Assembly: GCA_020726505.1 (NCBI GenBank)
Contig: JAHLEZ010000004.1
Coordinates: 248,001 to 312,000 of the forward strand
Source of the DNA: Leptodontidium sp. MPI-SDFR-AT-0119
Lineage: Eukaryota > Ascomycota > Leotiomycetes > Helotiales > Leptodontidiaceae
DNA length: 64,000 nt
Direction: 5' to 3'
The notes beneath the pieces are model-generated. The model saw nothing but the letters and a program-made list of their open reading frames with translations, did no database searches and was not told where the DNA came from. Both the position numbers and the translations under genes were made by a program. Shown here piece after piece: positions 34,380-46,384 of this stretch (within the stretch, counting starts at the first letter, position 1; the number at the start of each line of letters is the position of its first letter).

Positions 34380-36752
34380 CATTGAATGAAACACAGCCCC
34401 AGTAGAGCACATTTAAAACCTAAATCGTGTGAAATAATCCGTCTCTCTTCCCTTGTAACAATATCCGGATCGCCCCTCGAACTTTCCCTTCGTCCAATCA
34501 GACCTAGAGGTCGTCCTAGTACGGTTTTTTTGGTCCGTAAACTGGAAGTCGTCTTTTCCGAACCGGTGAGGGATATGGGAAATAGTCACTACTACAACGT
34601 CCTCCTAACGATGGTCGGGTGCTGTTGGGGCGTAATACGCTGGTTCATCGTCCATCGCAACTGGTCTTGCTGGCGTTGTTCCCGCGTCGGCGCACAAGCG
34701 CATGCATATCTGGTTCAGACGAACCGCGTGACTGGATTGGATAGTCACCTTTTTCTTTTCTTGTATATAGTTCATGATACACTCTCGTCGTTTGTTGTTG
34801 AGGCAAGCGATTGATGTGCGATGCTGATGCGGAGGGCAGTGGCTATTTATTAGTAATAAACAATAATTCTATTGGAATTAGCGTCTCGCCTGTCTTTTTG
34901 TGTGTGACATAATTCAAAGATCATTGTCATCACTGCTCTCTAGGCTTGGGGTGAGGTCTGTTCGGCGCTCCGCAGGCTCGCTTGACAAGTGATGTCAACA
35001 TCAACTCAATATCAACCGTTATTCAAACACCCGACCTATTGCCTTGCTTGGGTCACCACAGCCCACCGCTCTCCCCTCCATTCAATAGTTACAGCAAACA
35101 TCAAGTAATGCTGAATAATACGACAATTCTCGTGCAACAGATACACGTCCGAGGGTCCTGCATTGGTGGAGTGAAGTGCACGACGGTCCTCAGATTCAAC
35201 TTATTGGACTTCTATTTGGGGATGTCAAGGTCCCTTGAAAGCTTTTGAAAGAAGAATGAGCCCTGGAACTTAAAATAAGCTCCCTCGAGATATTGATCCA
35301 ATCACGTGTTCGGTCATGATTCCTGGCTCCTATCCGGGGATTTTTCGTGGAGGCGACGTCAACATCTTCTCAACGTCAACTTTTTGTTCACAATTCAAAA
35401 CTTTTAGCTATTATTTTTGTTCCAATATGTATTGGGTCAGCTATTGCTTTCCCCAATCAATCTTCTTTATTTCGCGTTACAATCATGGCCAATCCAAGTC
35501 TTCTTATTTGCAGGAGTATCCTAGGATGTCGTTTTCCATTATCTTTCGCTTCCGTTACGTGTTGATTGTTGTCTTGTCTTGATCCGAATTGGTCAATTCC
35601 CATCTGCACCACAAAACCCAATAATCGGGCCAGTCACCTGTAAATTATCGAAAATTATCCTTACTTCCGTACTGTACACGTGATGAGACGACCAGCATCA
35701 GTTTCAGGTAAGTCCGTGGCATCCCGGCCGTCCCAAATTTATTTCGGTAGCGACGAAGCTCCGCTGGAATTTCTCTCCTGAATCGCGAATCCTGCGAGTA
35801 CAGACAGCCAACGTCTTTTGTGTTTCGCCCCTGAGTTCAACCTGCGAAGTCTAGTATGCGGTGATCTGACAGCTCAAATCAGTGTAACTAGCAATTCCGG
35901 GCCACCACTTCCCGACGTTCGCATGCTTTGCCCTTTGCACCCTTCTGCATGTCATGTCACGTTGTTAACTGCTCCATCTTGGCAGGTGGTTAAGCTTCGT
36001 GCTTATCGGGAAGAAGAGCTTGATAGGCCTTGGCGATTGCGTGGCTTGAAATGTTTTCAAAGACCGAAACTTCCGAGAGCTGCTTCGGACTTTCTGCACG
36101 ATGGAGCAGCCCCTTTTCTACGGAGGCCCTCCTGATCTTGCACCAAAAGATGGCTTCTTCGTCTATCTAGACTCAAGAGATTAACTACTTACAGTACAGA
36201 GTTTCTATACGGGCATTCGCAGAGCTCAAACCCCACAATCCGGGTTCCTTCAGTTCAAGACCCATATCTATGGTTGCATCCGCTACCAAGGAAGCTTGAC
36301 AACGCCATGCTTCCCAAATTCCACCTCGGTTGGTGACCGGCGGCCGCCGCCATCAGGGGGGCATTCCTGGGCGGCCACTCCGTTACAATTCCCCACCATT
36401 TGGACCACTTAGGGATCTAGCGCAGCGCAATTCGCCGCGAGAAGACCCTCGACCTGCCCAATAAAGTCTAGCTGTACTTCTGTTATCTCTCTTTACGTGG
36501 TGAACCCTCGTTCTGCGAAGTAAGATACACAGATATCGTTATCTGGTTGCACGAACCCCCGGCTGATCTTGCTGTACGAGGACCATGATTCGCTCGTGCG
36601 AGGGCTTCTAGTCCTGTTTCTGGAACCTGTCAAAGCATGGAGATTGCATGGGAAAGAGTACATATGGAGGGGTCTACCTCTGTCTTTCTCCGAATGTTGA
36701 CTTGACCAGCTTCTTCAATTCCTCCTCGTTTCCTAAAGGGTTTGACTTCAAC
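34380..36752. other. 2.4-kb intergenic region, no supported gene
   Basis: Open frames at 34386-34814 and 35316-36135 lack domains and consistent starts. The last part should hold the promoter and leader of the NCS1 permease gene, including a GC-rich stretch near 36330-36380. Confidence 0.4.
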
Positions 36753-38429
36753 ATGTCTGACTTTGTTCACGGCGATCAGGCCGATCTCAAGCACGCTCAC
36801 GATATCAAGCATCCGCACAACCATGACCTGGAATCGGGTTCGGATAAAGAGTTTAAAGGCGAAAGAGCTGCTACCCATGATGCCGAAACAGGGTCGCAAG
36901 ATGTGATCGTGGCTCGGGACCTACAGCAGAAGACAAACATTCTTCGCACTTTGCGTAAAGGTGAAGAATGGCTCGATGAGAAAATGGGCATTGAGACTCA
37001 GGGAATCGACCGTATCCGCGAAGAGGACAAACAGCCGCCGTCGATTCTCAACGTTTTCCTTCTTTGGTGGTCTATGACATGCCACGTTGGAACTGTTCCC
37101 TTAGGAATGCTCGGTCCCGACTTTGGTCTGACTCTGAACCAATCTATCGTCGCAGTGGTTGTGGGAACTGTGTTGGGTGCCCTATGTACTGCTTTTACGG
37201 GAACCCTCGGTCCTAAAGTGAGTACTGTATTCGTATCTTTGAAATCAACACACTCTGACTTCTGCCAGCTTGGACTCCGTCAAATCGCATCGTCGCGATA
37301 TTCTTTCGGCTTCTATGGTGCCAAGCTTTGCTCAGTTCTCAACATTGTCGTTGGAGGTGGTTTTGCAGTTGTCAACGTGGTAGTCGTGGGACAAATTTTG
37401 GCAGCCGTCTCCGACTACAACATGTCAATCGCTGTAGGGTGTATCATCATCGCCGTCATATCCTACGTGATTTCGATCTTCGGTTTTGCCTTGATCCACA
37501 CCTTCGAAAAATACTCCTGGATCATGACATTCATCCTCCTGATCGTTCTCATGGCCGAAATTGGGGATAAAGTTGATGGCAGCCCCCCTGCCACAGGAAC
37601 TAGTCTCGAAGTTGCAGGATCTTTCCTCTCTTTCATGGCTATCTGCTTCTCCTCCTCATCCGGATGGTGCTCAATGGCCTCAGACTACTACTGCAACTAC
37701 CCCGCCACCACCAAGTCTTGGAAGATATTCTTCCTCACTCTCTTCGGAATTTCCATCCCGACTATTTTCACTACAGTCGTCGGCGCCTGTTTGGGCAATG
37801 TAGTATACACGAACAAATTAGCCAACCCCCTCTTGGCTAACGCAAACGAACACCATGGTCTCGGAGGCCTACTGCGAGAATCCTACCACCCCATCGGTTT
37901 CTCTAAGTTCTGCCTCGTCCTCCTCGTTTTCTCCGTCCTCGGAAACAACATCGCCATCAACTACTCTTCAGGACTCAGTCTTCAACTCCTAGGCCACTAC
38001 TTCCACGCCATCCCCCGCTTCATCTGGTCCTTCCTGAACGCTCTGGTAATTGCTGTCCTCGCCATCGCAGGCCGTGAACATCTCTCAAACATCGTCAGCA
38101 ATTTCGTCTCATTGCTTGGCTACTGGACAATCTCATTCACCTTCATTCTGCTCGTTGAAGATCAATGGTTCCGTCGCACCGAAGGCTACGATCTGAATGT
38201 CTGGGATGTGCCTAGGAAACTTCCTTTAGGCCTCGCTGCTGTCGTGGCACTGCTCGCGGGGTATCTAGGTGGTGGTGTGCCAGGCATGGCGCAAAATTGG
38301 TATGTGGGTCCAATTGCGCTGAAATTCGGTACATATGGTGGAGATGTTGGCATTTATCTCTCGGGCGCGATTACATTGCTGGTGTATCCTCCTGCAAGAT
38401 GGTATGAGAGGAAGGTTACTCATCGCTAG
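36753..38429 (+). CDS. NCS1-family purine/cytosine permease (Fcy2-like)
   Basis: Two exons, 36753-37217 and 37269-38429, give 541 residues. The start is the ATG in ACATGTCTGAC at 36753; an earlier in-frame initiator at 36648 only adds sequence without family likeness. After a His/Asp-rich N-terminus of about 90 residues comes RIREEDKQPPSILNVFLLWW, typical of Fcy2/FCY21 transporters. The join LGPK to LGLRQIASSRYSFGFYGAK restores the conserved loop. About 12 membrane segments follow, including CFSSSSGWCSMASDYYCNYP and LGNNIAINYSSGLSLQLLG. These carriers take up cytosine, purines or related bases with protons at the plasma membrane. The 51-base intron is a multiple of three and has no stop, so retention would only insert 17 residues in the loop. 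Confidence 0.93.
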   Translation: MSDFVHGDQADLKHAHDIKHPHNHDLESGSDKEFKGERAATHDAETGSQDVIVARDLQQKTNILRTLRKGEEWLDEKMGIETQGIDRIREEDKQPPSILNVFLLWWSMTCHVGTVPLGMLGPDFGLTLNQSIVAVVVGTVLGALCTAFTGTLGPKVSTVFVSLKSTHSDFCQLGLRQIASSRYSFGFYGAKLCSVLNIVVGGGFAVVNVVVVGQILAAVSDYNMSIAVGCIIIAVISYVISIFGFALIHTFEKYSWIMTFILLIVLMAEIGDKVDGSPPATGTSLEVAGSFLSFMAICFSSSSGWCSMASDYYCNYPATTKSWKIFFLTLFGISIPTIFTTVVGACLGNVVYTNKLANPLLANANEHHGLGGLLRESYHPIGFSKFCLVLLVFSVLGNNIAINYSSGLSLQLLGHYFHAIPRFIWSFLNALVIAVLAIAGREHLSNIVSNFVSLLGYWTISFTFILLVEDQWFRRTEGYDLNVWDVPRKLPLGLAAVVALLAGYLGGGVPGMAQNWYVGPIALKFGTYGGDVGIYLSGAITLLVYPPARWYERKVTHR

Positions 38430-39996
38430 ATTTCGAGCGGGTGTATTCTTGATGATATTTAGTGGCGTCTGGAAGTGGAGCACAGGGCGATGTATAGAAT
38501 TTAATCATGATTTGATCGTGAGCTCTCTGTATTTGTTTTACATCGATATTTTCCATGTCCTGAGCCTTGAGCATGGTTGCAGCCCATCTTTTTTCAATCT
38601 ACTTGTCATACCAGCCAAGATGACATTTTGCATTCTTCAAAGTACTCTCCCATTCGTATCCTCAGGGGTTTGTCAACACAGATCTGCAAGCCACATGGCT
38701 TTGCACCATGCTGTATAACTTTCAGCTTCCTTTTCGTCAAGGTTAAGCAGCCTGTTCTTTCCCATAACTCGTCTCGCGATGCACCTGCCCTGCATGCTGA
38801 TCTACGCAGAATATTTAGAAAGATGCTAATCTCATCGCTTCATCTTGCCGCGAGTTGAAGCACAACATCGTGTCGTGGGAGCCGCCACATAGAGTGACGT
38901 AGGTCACTGTAGCTCATATCACCTCAGTCAATGATGACCGGAATTCGTTCTTTCATGGCAGGTCAGAGTGGTAATTGACTGAATTCTCGCGATCGGTAGA
39001 CCTTGACTTAATAAGGTCTGCAATGATGATGTCGTAGGATAATTTGACCTTGTTTTCATGCTATTTGGCACTCCTATGTAACTGTCCCTGTGCCTTTATC
39101 TTCCCACTCCTCGATTCCTCGCCACGTAGTATATTCCTGGAGTTGGAGTGAGCCATTCTTGAGAAACGTGACACGGCATCCACGTGTCCTGTCACGAGAT
39201 ATTGGCTCCGATCTTTGACTCGAGGTGGTACTTCCGTACAAGTCTTGCTGTGCTGTCATTTAATTGGTCTTACGTCTCGCTAAAACACCAAAAGTCTGTT
39301 CGGTAGCTCCAAATTAGGCCAGTGACATCTTGTTAACTAAACTACTCTATCGCAAACTTTAGGTTGAGGAGGATCGAATAATTTACTTCGAACCTAGGTT
39401 AAAAAACCCATGATCGCTATTATACTTCCGACATTACGAATCAATGACTTTTCAGGACTTTTCAAATTTCATTGGAGAGTTTTTTCTGTCTGATGTTGAT
39501 TGGATGATGTTACTTTCATCCCGCGTACCTATTCAACCGGCAGTTGCTAGCTGCATGTTCGCATGCCCTCCTCTTCAAGGTCAGCCAAAATCCATATTTA
39601 ACTTCCGACGAGAGACGGCTCCCACAAATTTATCACTCAGCAACCGACCGAGGTCTCTGATCTACCAATGCAATGCGACGCTGCAGACCCCCGCCATTCC
39701 TGATTTTACCTGACACCGGCACCGTTTACCATGATTGGAATCATGGACAAGGGATGTCATGCAGATTATGTTCAGCCCACCAGGACTGCTAACCTTCACC
39801 GTGAAGTCAAAATCTCGTACTGATGTTTAAATGATTACTAAGATGCGCGCTAAGGATTCTCAAGATATAAGACCAGAAGCCTCGATGGTGAGCTTAAAAA
39901 TGAAGATGTGACCTGAATGACTTTATCCGAGAAAAGGTTTTGACAGTCAGAGTTCTTACCCAGTTGTCCAACACCATACTTACGTTGTGACGCTCA
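38430..39996. other. 1.6-kb intergenic region, nothing recognised
   Basis: No coding region, RNA gene or repeat is supported. The right end holds the promoter of the TRI14-like gene. Confidence 0.45.
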
Positions 39997-41149
39997 ATGA
40001 TGTCCACTTTCTTAACATTTTTACTCCTCATAATTGGTCTTCGCCAAGTTCTTGGGGGAACTAGCGGTGAACATGGAGGAGATCACGGATTCGGATCTTG
40101 TCCGCCTTTCAGCGGGACTTTCACCATCAAGCAATACCAATTGTATCCCGAAAATGTAGATTTTGACTTCAATTCGTGTCTGCTCTACATAGGGTCGGTT
40201 CTCCCCCATTTTCCGCTCACACCATTTCTCAATCTCCAGTCTCCATCTGAAAAATGCACAAATCCGAGTCTGATTTTAAAATAGCATTCTCTTCAACGCA
40301 TCAGTTGGGGTTTATGACCCCTACAAAGACAAAATGGTAGACATTCTCGAATTTCCTGGTATATCGCATAATCCTAAATACCACATCGGCGGAGTCGGCA
40401 TCGACAAACGAACCGGCCTCCTCTCAATCGTCGTCGACGACGCTGCAGCTTTCGGAACAGTCCCACCCGATGTCTCCGGCACAAATTTCATCATGCTCTG
40501 GGATCCCGAAACCAAAGAACTGCTCTACAAAGTCAACCTCACAGATACCACACATGGGAAATACGGTGGTTTCCAAGACGTCGAGCAAGATCCGGATGGG
40601 AATGTATACGTTGTTGGCACCTTCCCGGGGAGTATTTTGAAAGTGGACAAATCGAGGGGACGGAGAGCGCCAAAAGTCACCCCCTGGTATGTTCCTCAGC
40701 CCATCGATAGCACTCAGATTGGCTTTGGCGGTCTCGCAGCGAAAGATTGGACTCTCTTAGTCAACGACAACAATGGCGGCCGGATGCTCAGATTCGACAT
40801 GCGTTCTTCAGTGGGGAAGCCAACCGTCATTCCTTTGACGCCAAACCACACATTCGCAATCAGCGATGCAATTTACCTCCCTCCCAAATACAAGGGAACA
40901 GTCCTGTTAGTAGCTGAAGATGGACCCGGTGTCACTGTATTAAGGAGCAAAAGCGGGAAATGGGATCAAGCCGAGTACCTTGGAACGGTGCCGAAGAATC
41001 TGCCAGACAGTGAGTTCGTTACTGCGTCGGTGCAGGTGGGAGATTCACTTTACATGATTGTGGTTCCAGCTGGGACTGTGGCGGGGAATGCAACAGAGTT
41101 CCCGGTTTATGATATCACGGCGCAGGTTGAGAAGATGTTGGAGACGTGA
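39997..41149 (+). CDS. TRI14-like secreted protein
   Basis: Two exons, 39997-40193 and 40285-41149, are joined over a 91-base intron to give 353 residues. The N-terminus MMSTFLTFLLLIIGLRQVLG is a clear signal peptide. The segments QLYPENVDFDFN, VGVYDPY, GVGIDKRTGLLSIVVD, GKYGGFQDVEQDPDGNVYVVG and AISDAIYLPPKY fit the TRI14 family, a beta-propeller-like group first named from trichothecene clusters but widespread in fungi as stand-alone genes. The biochemical role of the family is unknown. No other trichothecene-type gene is present in this window, so nothing here implies toxin synthesis. The intron donor (GTCGGT) is non-standard but the frame requires it. Confidence 0.82.
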
Positions 41150-41905
41150 CGGGAATGGAACTGGATGTTGTGCTCGTGAGTTCTGAATTTTGAATCTGAA
41201 GGAGCGGAGGTATAGAGTGCTGAAGTAGAGAATTCAAAAAACGGTTCCAGCACCGCGCATTAGTTTAGTTTAAATGTAATGAAAAGTTAGTGGGAGACTA
41301 GGGTCGCTTCCTCACCCTTTGTTTACTCTCCGCCATCAGGTCAAGATGCTAGGTACGTGTTGTTAGAAGTTCACGGCGTCGTGAACGCGAGATGACAAAG
41401 TTGATTACCTTTTGCATACACATGCACTTAAATCTCTCATGAGATAACTGGGAGATGAGAGGAAAGTGGCTGGTCTCTCCTTATGGTGACGTGGATGTAC
41501 CCAAGTAAACATGCGGATGCATTCTCGCTAATTTAAAGCGACAATATAACTTCTGGGATACCAACGTACCTAATCTCAAATAAGTACCCAAGCCACAAAT
41601 ACAGCACGCGCGGGGGCTAGAGAGGGACGAAATTAACCGAGAAAGATGCGCAAGACAGAAAATGAGGTTGAATCTCGATTATGAAGCTGCTGAATTGGTA
41701 CCAATGATACTGAACGCTTAACGCTAGGAAACCCATACAACATCCCTCCACGATGCATTTAGAATCTACATTCGGACATCGATCCAAACAACAAATCCCA
41801 TTCTGATAATCCCCTATCCAGTGAAGTCCCAAGGTCGTGCAGATGTATTCCCAGCAGATTTGCTCCAGTCGCCTTGGTTTGAGAAGAAGCTCAAAAAGCC
41901 GCAGA
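41150..41905. other. Intergenic, convergent 3' flanks
   Basis: Interval between the converging TRI14-like and kinase-like genes. An open frame at 41617-42030 (minus) overlaps the kinase gene in another frame and is not called. Confidence 0.5.
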
Positions 41906-43133
41906 TCATGTGTTGCTGAGGTGCTCGCCCATAAAAGAGTAGCTTTCTTGGACGAAATGAGATGCCTGGTCTGGTCGCTGCCGATGGCGTGTCTCCAGCT
42001 CTCGTGGATGTGGTAAGCCGGTATATTCAATGCCCTTTCTAGAGTAAAAATTTGGGCAGTTGAGAACTAATACTCTCAATTGGTGCAAGTCAATTCTCTC
42101 GGAGGGATCCTCTTTGAAAATAGCCCTGAGAATATCCTCAAGTTCGATTGAGATTTGAGGAAACCGATTTTGCAGCTTTTCGCCGTTTTGGTACTTGGGG
42201 TAATGTACACATTCGTCTAGACGCTGATAGAAAGGGAATCTCCCAGTCACCATTCGGAAAAGTAATACCCCCAGTGACCAGATATCGGATGCTGCCCAGT
42301 TGTGCATTATTGGCTGTGGAGGGGAAGGTTTCTGCAACTCTACCAAGGTCAATTAGCTCAAGGTCCCTATTCAGTTGACAAGAATCTAGTACCTGGGGCA
42401 TCATGCTGACGCCTCCCTCGGAACACGGTGTTCATCGTTGAGAGTGGCGTAACTGCATATCCGAAGTCGAGCAGTACAGCCGAACTCTTTCCATCTTCTT
42501 CGTTGTAGACAATTCCAATATTATGGGAGCTCAAGTGCCTATGTGCTACGTTGTTTCGATGACAATGAATAACTCCGTCGACGACATCGAGGAACAACGT
42601 TTTGATATTGTAAGGTTTATTTTCTAAGCCTGGACGTTTGTGACAGAGAAATTAATATTTGTTCAAGCAGAATTCCACCATCCGCCTATGTGCATTGTAG
42701 AGCGATCCTAAAGACTGGAAAACTTCGATCACTTACGAGAAGCCTGGATTAAGTCCTCCAGATCCTTGTCGCAGAGATCCATTAAGATATAGCTGTCTGG
42801 GAGAACCTGCAACAGACCATGCGCAGTACATATGTTCCTGTGGATGGAGAGCCGTAACTGCATATCGAATTCACGTCGAACCACATATTCGTGCTCGGCT
42901 TCAGTTTGTTCGTCCCGCCTTGTTATAATCTTCATAACACGGGTCTGATACTGGAGGCGGTCATAACACCCGTAGACATGGCTATTCCTACCTCGTCTTA
43001 ACTTCCTAAGAATCTTGTAGCGACCACAAGTTGACGTGCTCTGAGAGTCCAGGGAATTGATGAATCTATGATTGGGGGGAACACCGAAAAGTTGGCCGAG
43101 TTGGACAAGTGCAGTCGAACCCGGTTGAGACAT
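41906..43133 (-). CDS. Protein-kinase-fold protein lacking HRD Asp (probable pseudokinase)
   Basis: Three minus-strand exons are 43133-42737, 42629-42393 and 42339-41906; introns are 107 and 53 bases; 355 residues. The kinase fold is plain: GRYKILRKLRRGRNSHVYG (a degenerate Gly loop), the lysine in RVMKII (Lys68), the hinge-like YILMDLCDKDLEDLI, DFG at 187-189, APE at about 210-212 (formed across the second intron), and DIWSLGVLLFRMVTGRFPF. The catalytic loop reads HRHLSSHN at 162-169 instead of HRDLKPxN, so the catalytic aspartate is histidine and the following lysine is serine. Asn169 and the DFG are kept. Nucleotide binding may remain, but phosphotransfer is unlikely. The overall look is closest to fungal Ran1-like kinases, which is a loose likeness. 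Confidence 0.8.
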
Positions 43134-44042
43134 ATTGGCAGACCTAAACGTCTCTGTCCACGCCAAAGCTCTCCTGATATTTTGCTCCCCTCAGTGTTCC
43201 CCAGTGTTCAATCCCCGAGCTTCAACCAAGAAGCACGAACTTCCACAGAACGACCAGAGGGCTGGACGATTATCGTACGACCTGGTGATGAGGCGATGCT
43301 CACTGGACGAAGTCGATGGATTGGTGTGTGCGGAGATTCGTCTCTTTTGTTTTTACTGGTAATAAGCCTGGGGCGTGAGCTTGGGCAGGATGTCGGGTTG
43401 AACTGGCGATGGGTGTACGTTTGGCTTGTGTATTGAATGTGTATGAATATGTATGAGTACGCCAGGGTTATTGAATAGAGTCGAACTAAAGCGAATGGAT
43501 GGCTTGGTAGCGAATGCGAGCAACGAGCGTAGCTGTTGATGATTAAAGCTGAATATGTTGAGGATTGAGAAAGGGAGGAGAAGAGAAGTAGTAAGCAGTT
43601 TGGGGATCTAGTGATGGCAGAGTCAGAGAAGGCAAGGGCAGGGAAGGAGCTAGGCCGTGGTGATGCTACAACGGAGTGAGAAAGACGACAGTGGGCGCAA
43701 GATAGGTGGAAGGTATACCTTGAGATGGACTTGAGAAATGAAGTGCAGGAATGCACGCCGAACTTGGAGATGGTGAGTTTCGATGTACTTACTGTGTACC
43801 CAGTGAAAACCGGTCAACTCCCTTCACCCTAGCCCACTTGAGAACCTGCATGTATACAAGAAACCAAGCGAAGAAGGGAAATCTTTTTGGCAAAAGCTAC
43901 TCTTCTATGGTACACACATCTCGCCAATTACTTCGCATGTAGTCATTCCCTAAAGTTGCTTCGCAAATTCCTCTCCTTCTGATCGTGGTATCGCTTCACC
44001 AATGCTCGCTCTGCCACCTATGTACCCTTCTCCCGACTACTG
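43134..44042. other. Intergenic; promoter of kinase-like gene
   Basis: A long minus-strand open frame (43208-43756) is a Ser/Thr/Tyr-rich, domain-less translation in the 5' flank of the kinase-like gene; I treat it as leader or chance. Confidence 0.45.
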
Positions 44043-46384
44043 TTAACCTTCGGTTCCGCTACTTCTGAAAGCTGCACACAATGCCGCGTAGTGATGTGTC
44101 AAATCCAGTACATTCTGCGGTAGACTGGTGGCCTGGATGATACTCCTAACTTTGACGGCGCCCTCGTCCTCGATCAACGTACGGATGGTGTACAGCAATT
44201 CTGGGCTGAATTCGGAATACCATCTGTATTGCCAAGTAACTAGTCGAATGACAGAAGCTACAGTCTCTCTCGTGTTCTTCTCCTTCTCGAAATCGCCCAA
44301 GATACCAGTGAGTGCCTTGGGTGAGAAGCGGATGGAGAGGCATGCTCGGTATGCTTCTACGGCTTCGGTTTGGTGATGAAGACGATCAGCTAGTGAACCG
44401 AGAATTTCCCATTCCTCGGCGGATTTCTTGTATTGCATTTGTTGAGCCCGATATTGAGCCATTTCAGTCCGCCAGATAGTGTAGATTCTGAGATCTTCGT
44501 ACAGAACCATGAAGAGACTGTCCAACCACCGTTCACAGAGACGCTTATTGTTGAAGCGTGAGAGTTGCTCTTCCGTTGCCTCAGCCTGCTGCAAGTTAGC
44601 CTTATCCAATCAGGAGAAATTTGGCACCCACGTCTTCATTACCACCCTTCACTTCCTCGGGAGTGATCGTATGCGGAGGCTTCTCAACTTCCTTGTCCGC
44701 AGATGCACCAACTACACCATTCTCGGCAACCAAAGTTGGGGCAGTGGATTCTCCATTCACACTCTTCCCATCATCGGTATGATCATCGCCATTGATTGGA
44801 GGACCTGGACTTCCTCTCAGTACATCGGTGCTAGCATTTCGCTGGGTAGGTTCACCTTGTGCTGGCTGCTTTTCACTGCGATATTCCTCCTCCATCACGA
44901 ATACATTACTCCGGATCTTCAGCAATTGATCCCACCCAATCTTCGCAGTCATCTCAGTCAAGATGCTGTAGGCATGCTTGAAAGTTCCCTTGTATTGAGC
45001 GGCACGTAAGCTCAACAAACTTGGGTGGACTTGCTCTTGATACTTGGATTCTGGCTCGCTGTCAATCTCATCTAACCGAGTCTCGGGAAGAGTTGGGAGG
45101 TGAATTTCCTTTGGCTCAGGCATGATTGGCGCATCCTTGTCTTGGTAGGTGAACATGGGGCAGGAATTGAGAGTCGTCAAGGCATTCTCCCAATCTTCCA
45201 TCGCAACATATACCTCTGCCAGTCGTGCCCAAGTACCGAACTCACTTGGTGCAGCAACTGTACTTCTATCTGCACAACCGAGAGCCATTCGTAATCTGTC
45301 TTGCTTCAGGTCTGGCGCATTGGGATTGAGAGCTTTCTGCATAAGGAACTCTGCTTGCGTATCGAGCATCACGTAGTCCATTGGTGATTGTTTGACTGAG
45401 TCGTGCAAGACTCTTACTGCTTGTACCTCCTCATTTCCCATGAACAAGACCTTTGCCAGGAGTGAGGATACTTCGACATTCCGTGTTCGGAGTTTCTCAA
45501 AGAGGTTGATACCAGATGCAAATCGACCCGTGGTATGGAAGTACTTGAGTAGGCCGGAGGTGAGGTGGTTCGAGACGTTGTTCGGTACTTGGACAACGGA
45601 ATCCGATCCGAGTTGCCAACCTGTAAAAGTCAGCATCACCCATAAGAAGGTATTAGCACGACATACCCCTAAAGAACAATTGCTCTGCTGCTTGTAGAAA
45701 CCTATGTTCTGTTTCGGTGTTGGTGACTGGATTGAATCTTCGTACGCCCATTATCTTTCTGATCGTCTCTCCGCTTCCATCATCCGCATAGGAGTATGCC
45801 CTCAGTACACTGCAGAGGTATGTCTCGAGCCATAATTCGTCCGAGGCCACTCTCTTCTCTCCTCGCTCATCTATGCAGTAGCTGTCCACGCTTCCAGGAA
45901 TCGTAACGTGTACGCGCATATCGAGTCTCGAGAAGGCATTGTAGCAGCTGGTATATATTAGCAGAGTTCTCAGCTTGCTTCTCCCAATTGCTTTACCAAT
46001 AGATTCCCTCAACTATCTTCGTGCTCGATTGATGATTCTCTTTATATGTGAGGGTGTTGATGTAGGCTGCCAAACTTGCAGAAGACGAGGCGTCTACACC
46101 TGTGACATGATGATAGACTCCAATCTGTATACCAATCAGTGGATGTTTGTCTGCCACTGTATCCTCGGGCGTACCTGTCTCCCTGGATTCCGTGGAGCTT
46201 GCTTGATCAATTGGACCAAATCCGGTGGGCCTAATTCTCTAAGCGCAGCAAGGACCTCTGTTCGCGCATCAGTGGATTCGTGTAGGATTTCCTCCGTGAG
46301 CCTGCAAGGGAACAGTCAGTATCTTTCCGCCCAAACCATTGCTTGTAAGGAGGTTGCATACTCGGGGACAGCTGGCGCAACCAT
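44043..46384 (-). CDS. ChAPs family protein (Chs5-Arf1 binding, Bch1/Bud7-like)
   Basis: Six minus-strand exons are 46384-46362, 46301-46175, 46124-45997, 45947-45667, 45620-44632 and 44588-44043; introns are 60, 50, 49, 46 and 43 bases; all joins keep frame and give about 697 residues. Family landmarks are GVYHHVTGVDASSSASLAAYIN, CCYNAFSRLDMRVHVTIPGS, the TPR-like region around LLKYFHTTGRFASGINLFEKL and AEVYVAMEDWENALTTLNSCP, and the C-terminal RFNNKRLCERWLDSLFMVLYEDLR. In yeast, ChAPs form the exomer coat with Chs5 at the trans-Golgi and carry chitin synthase and other cargo to the surface. A Thr/Glu-rich, poorly conserved loop lies just before the last intron. Confidence 0.92.

Noticed and set aside
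34386..34814. Plus-strand frame after the disrupted F-box-like gene
   Set aside because: It starts just after that gene's stop, has no domain and looks like 3' flank.
43208..43756. Minus-strand frame of 182 codons upstream of the kinase-like gene
   Set aside because: Ser/Thr/Tyr-rich and without domain; it lies in the 5' flank and is probably leader sequence.
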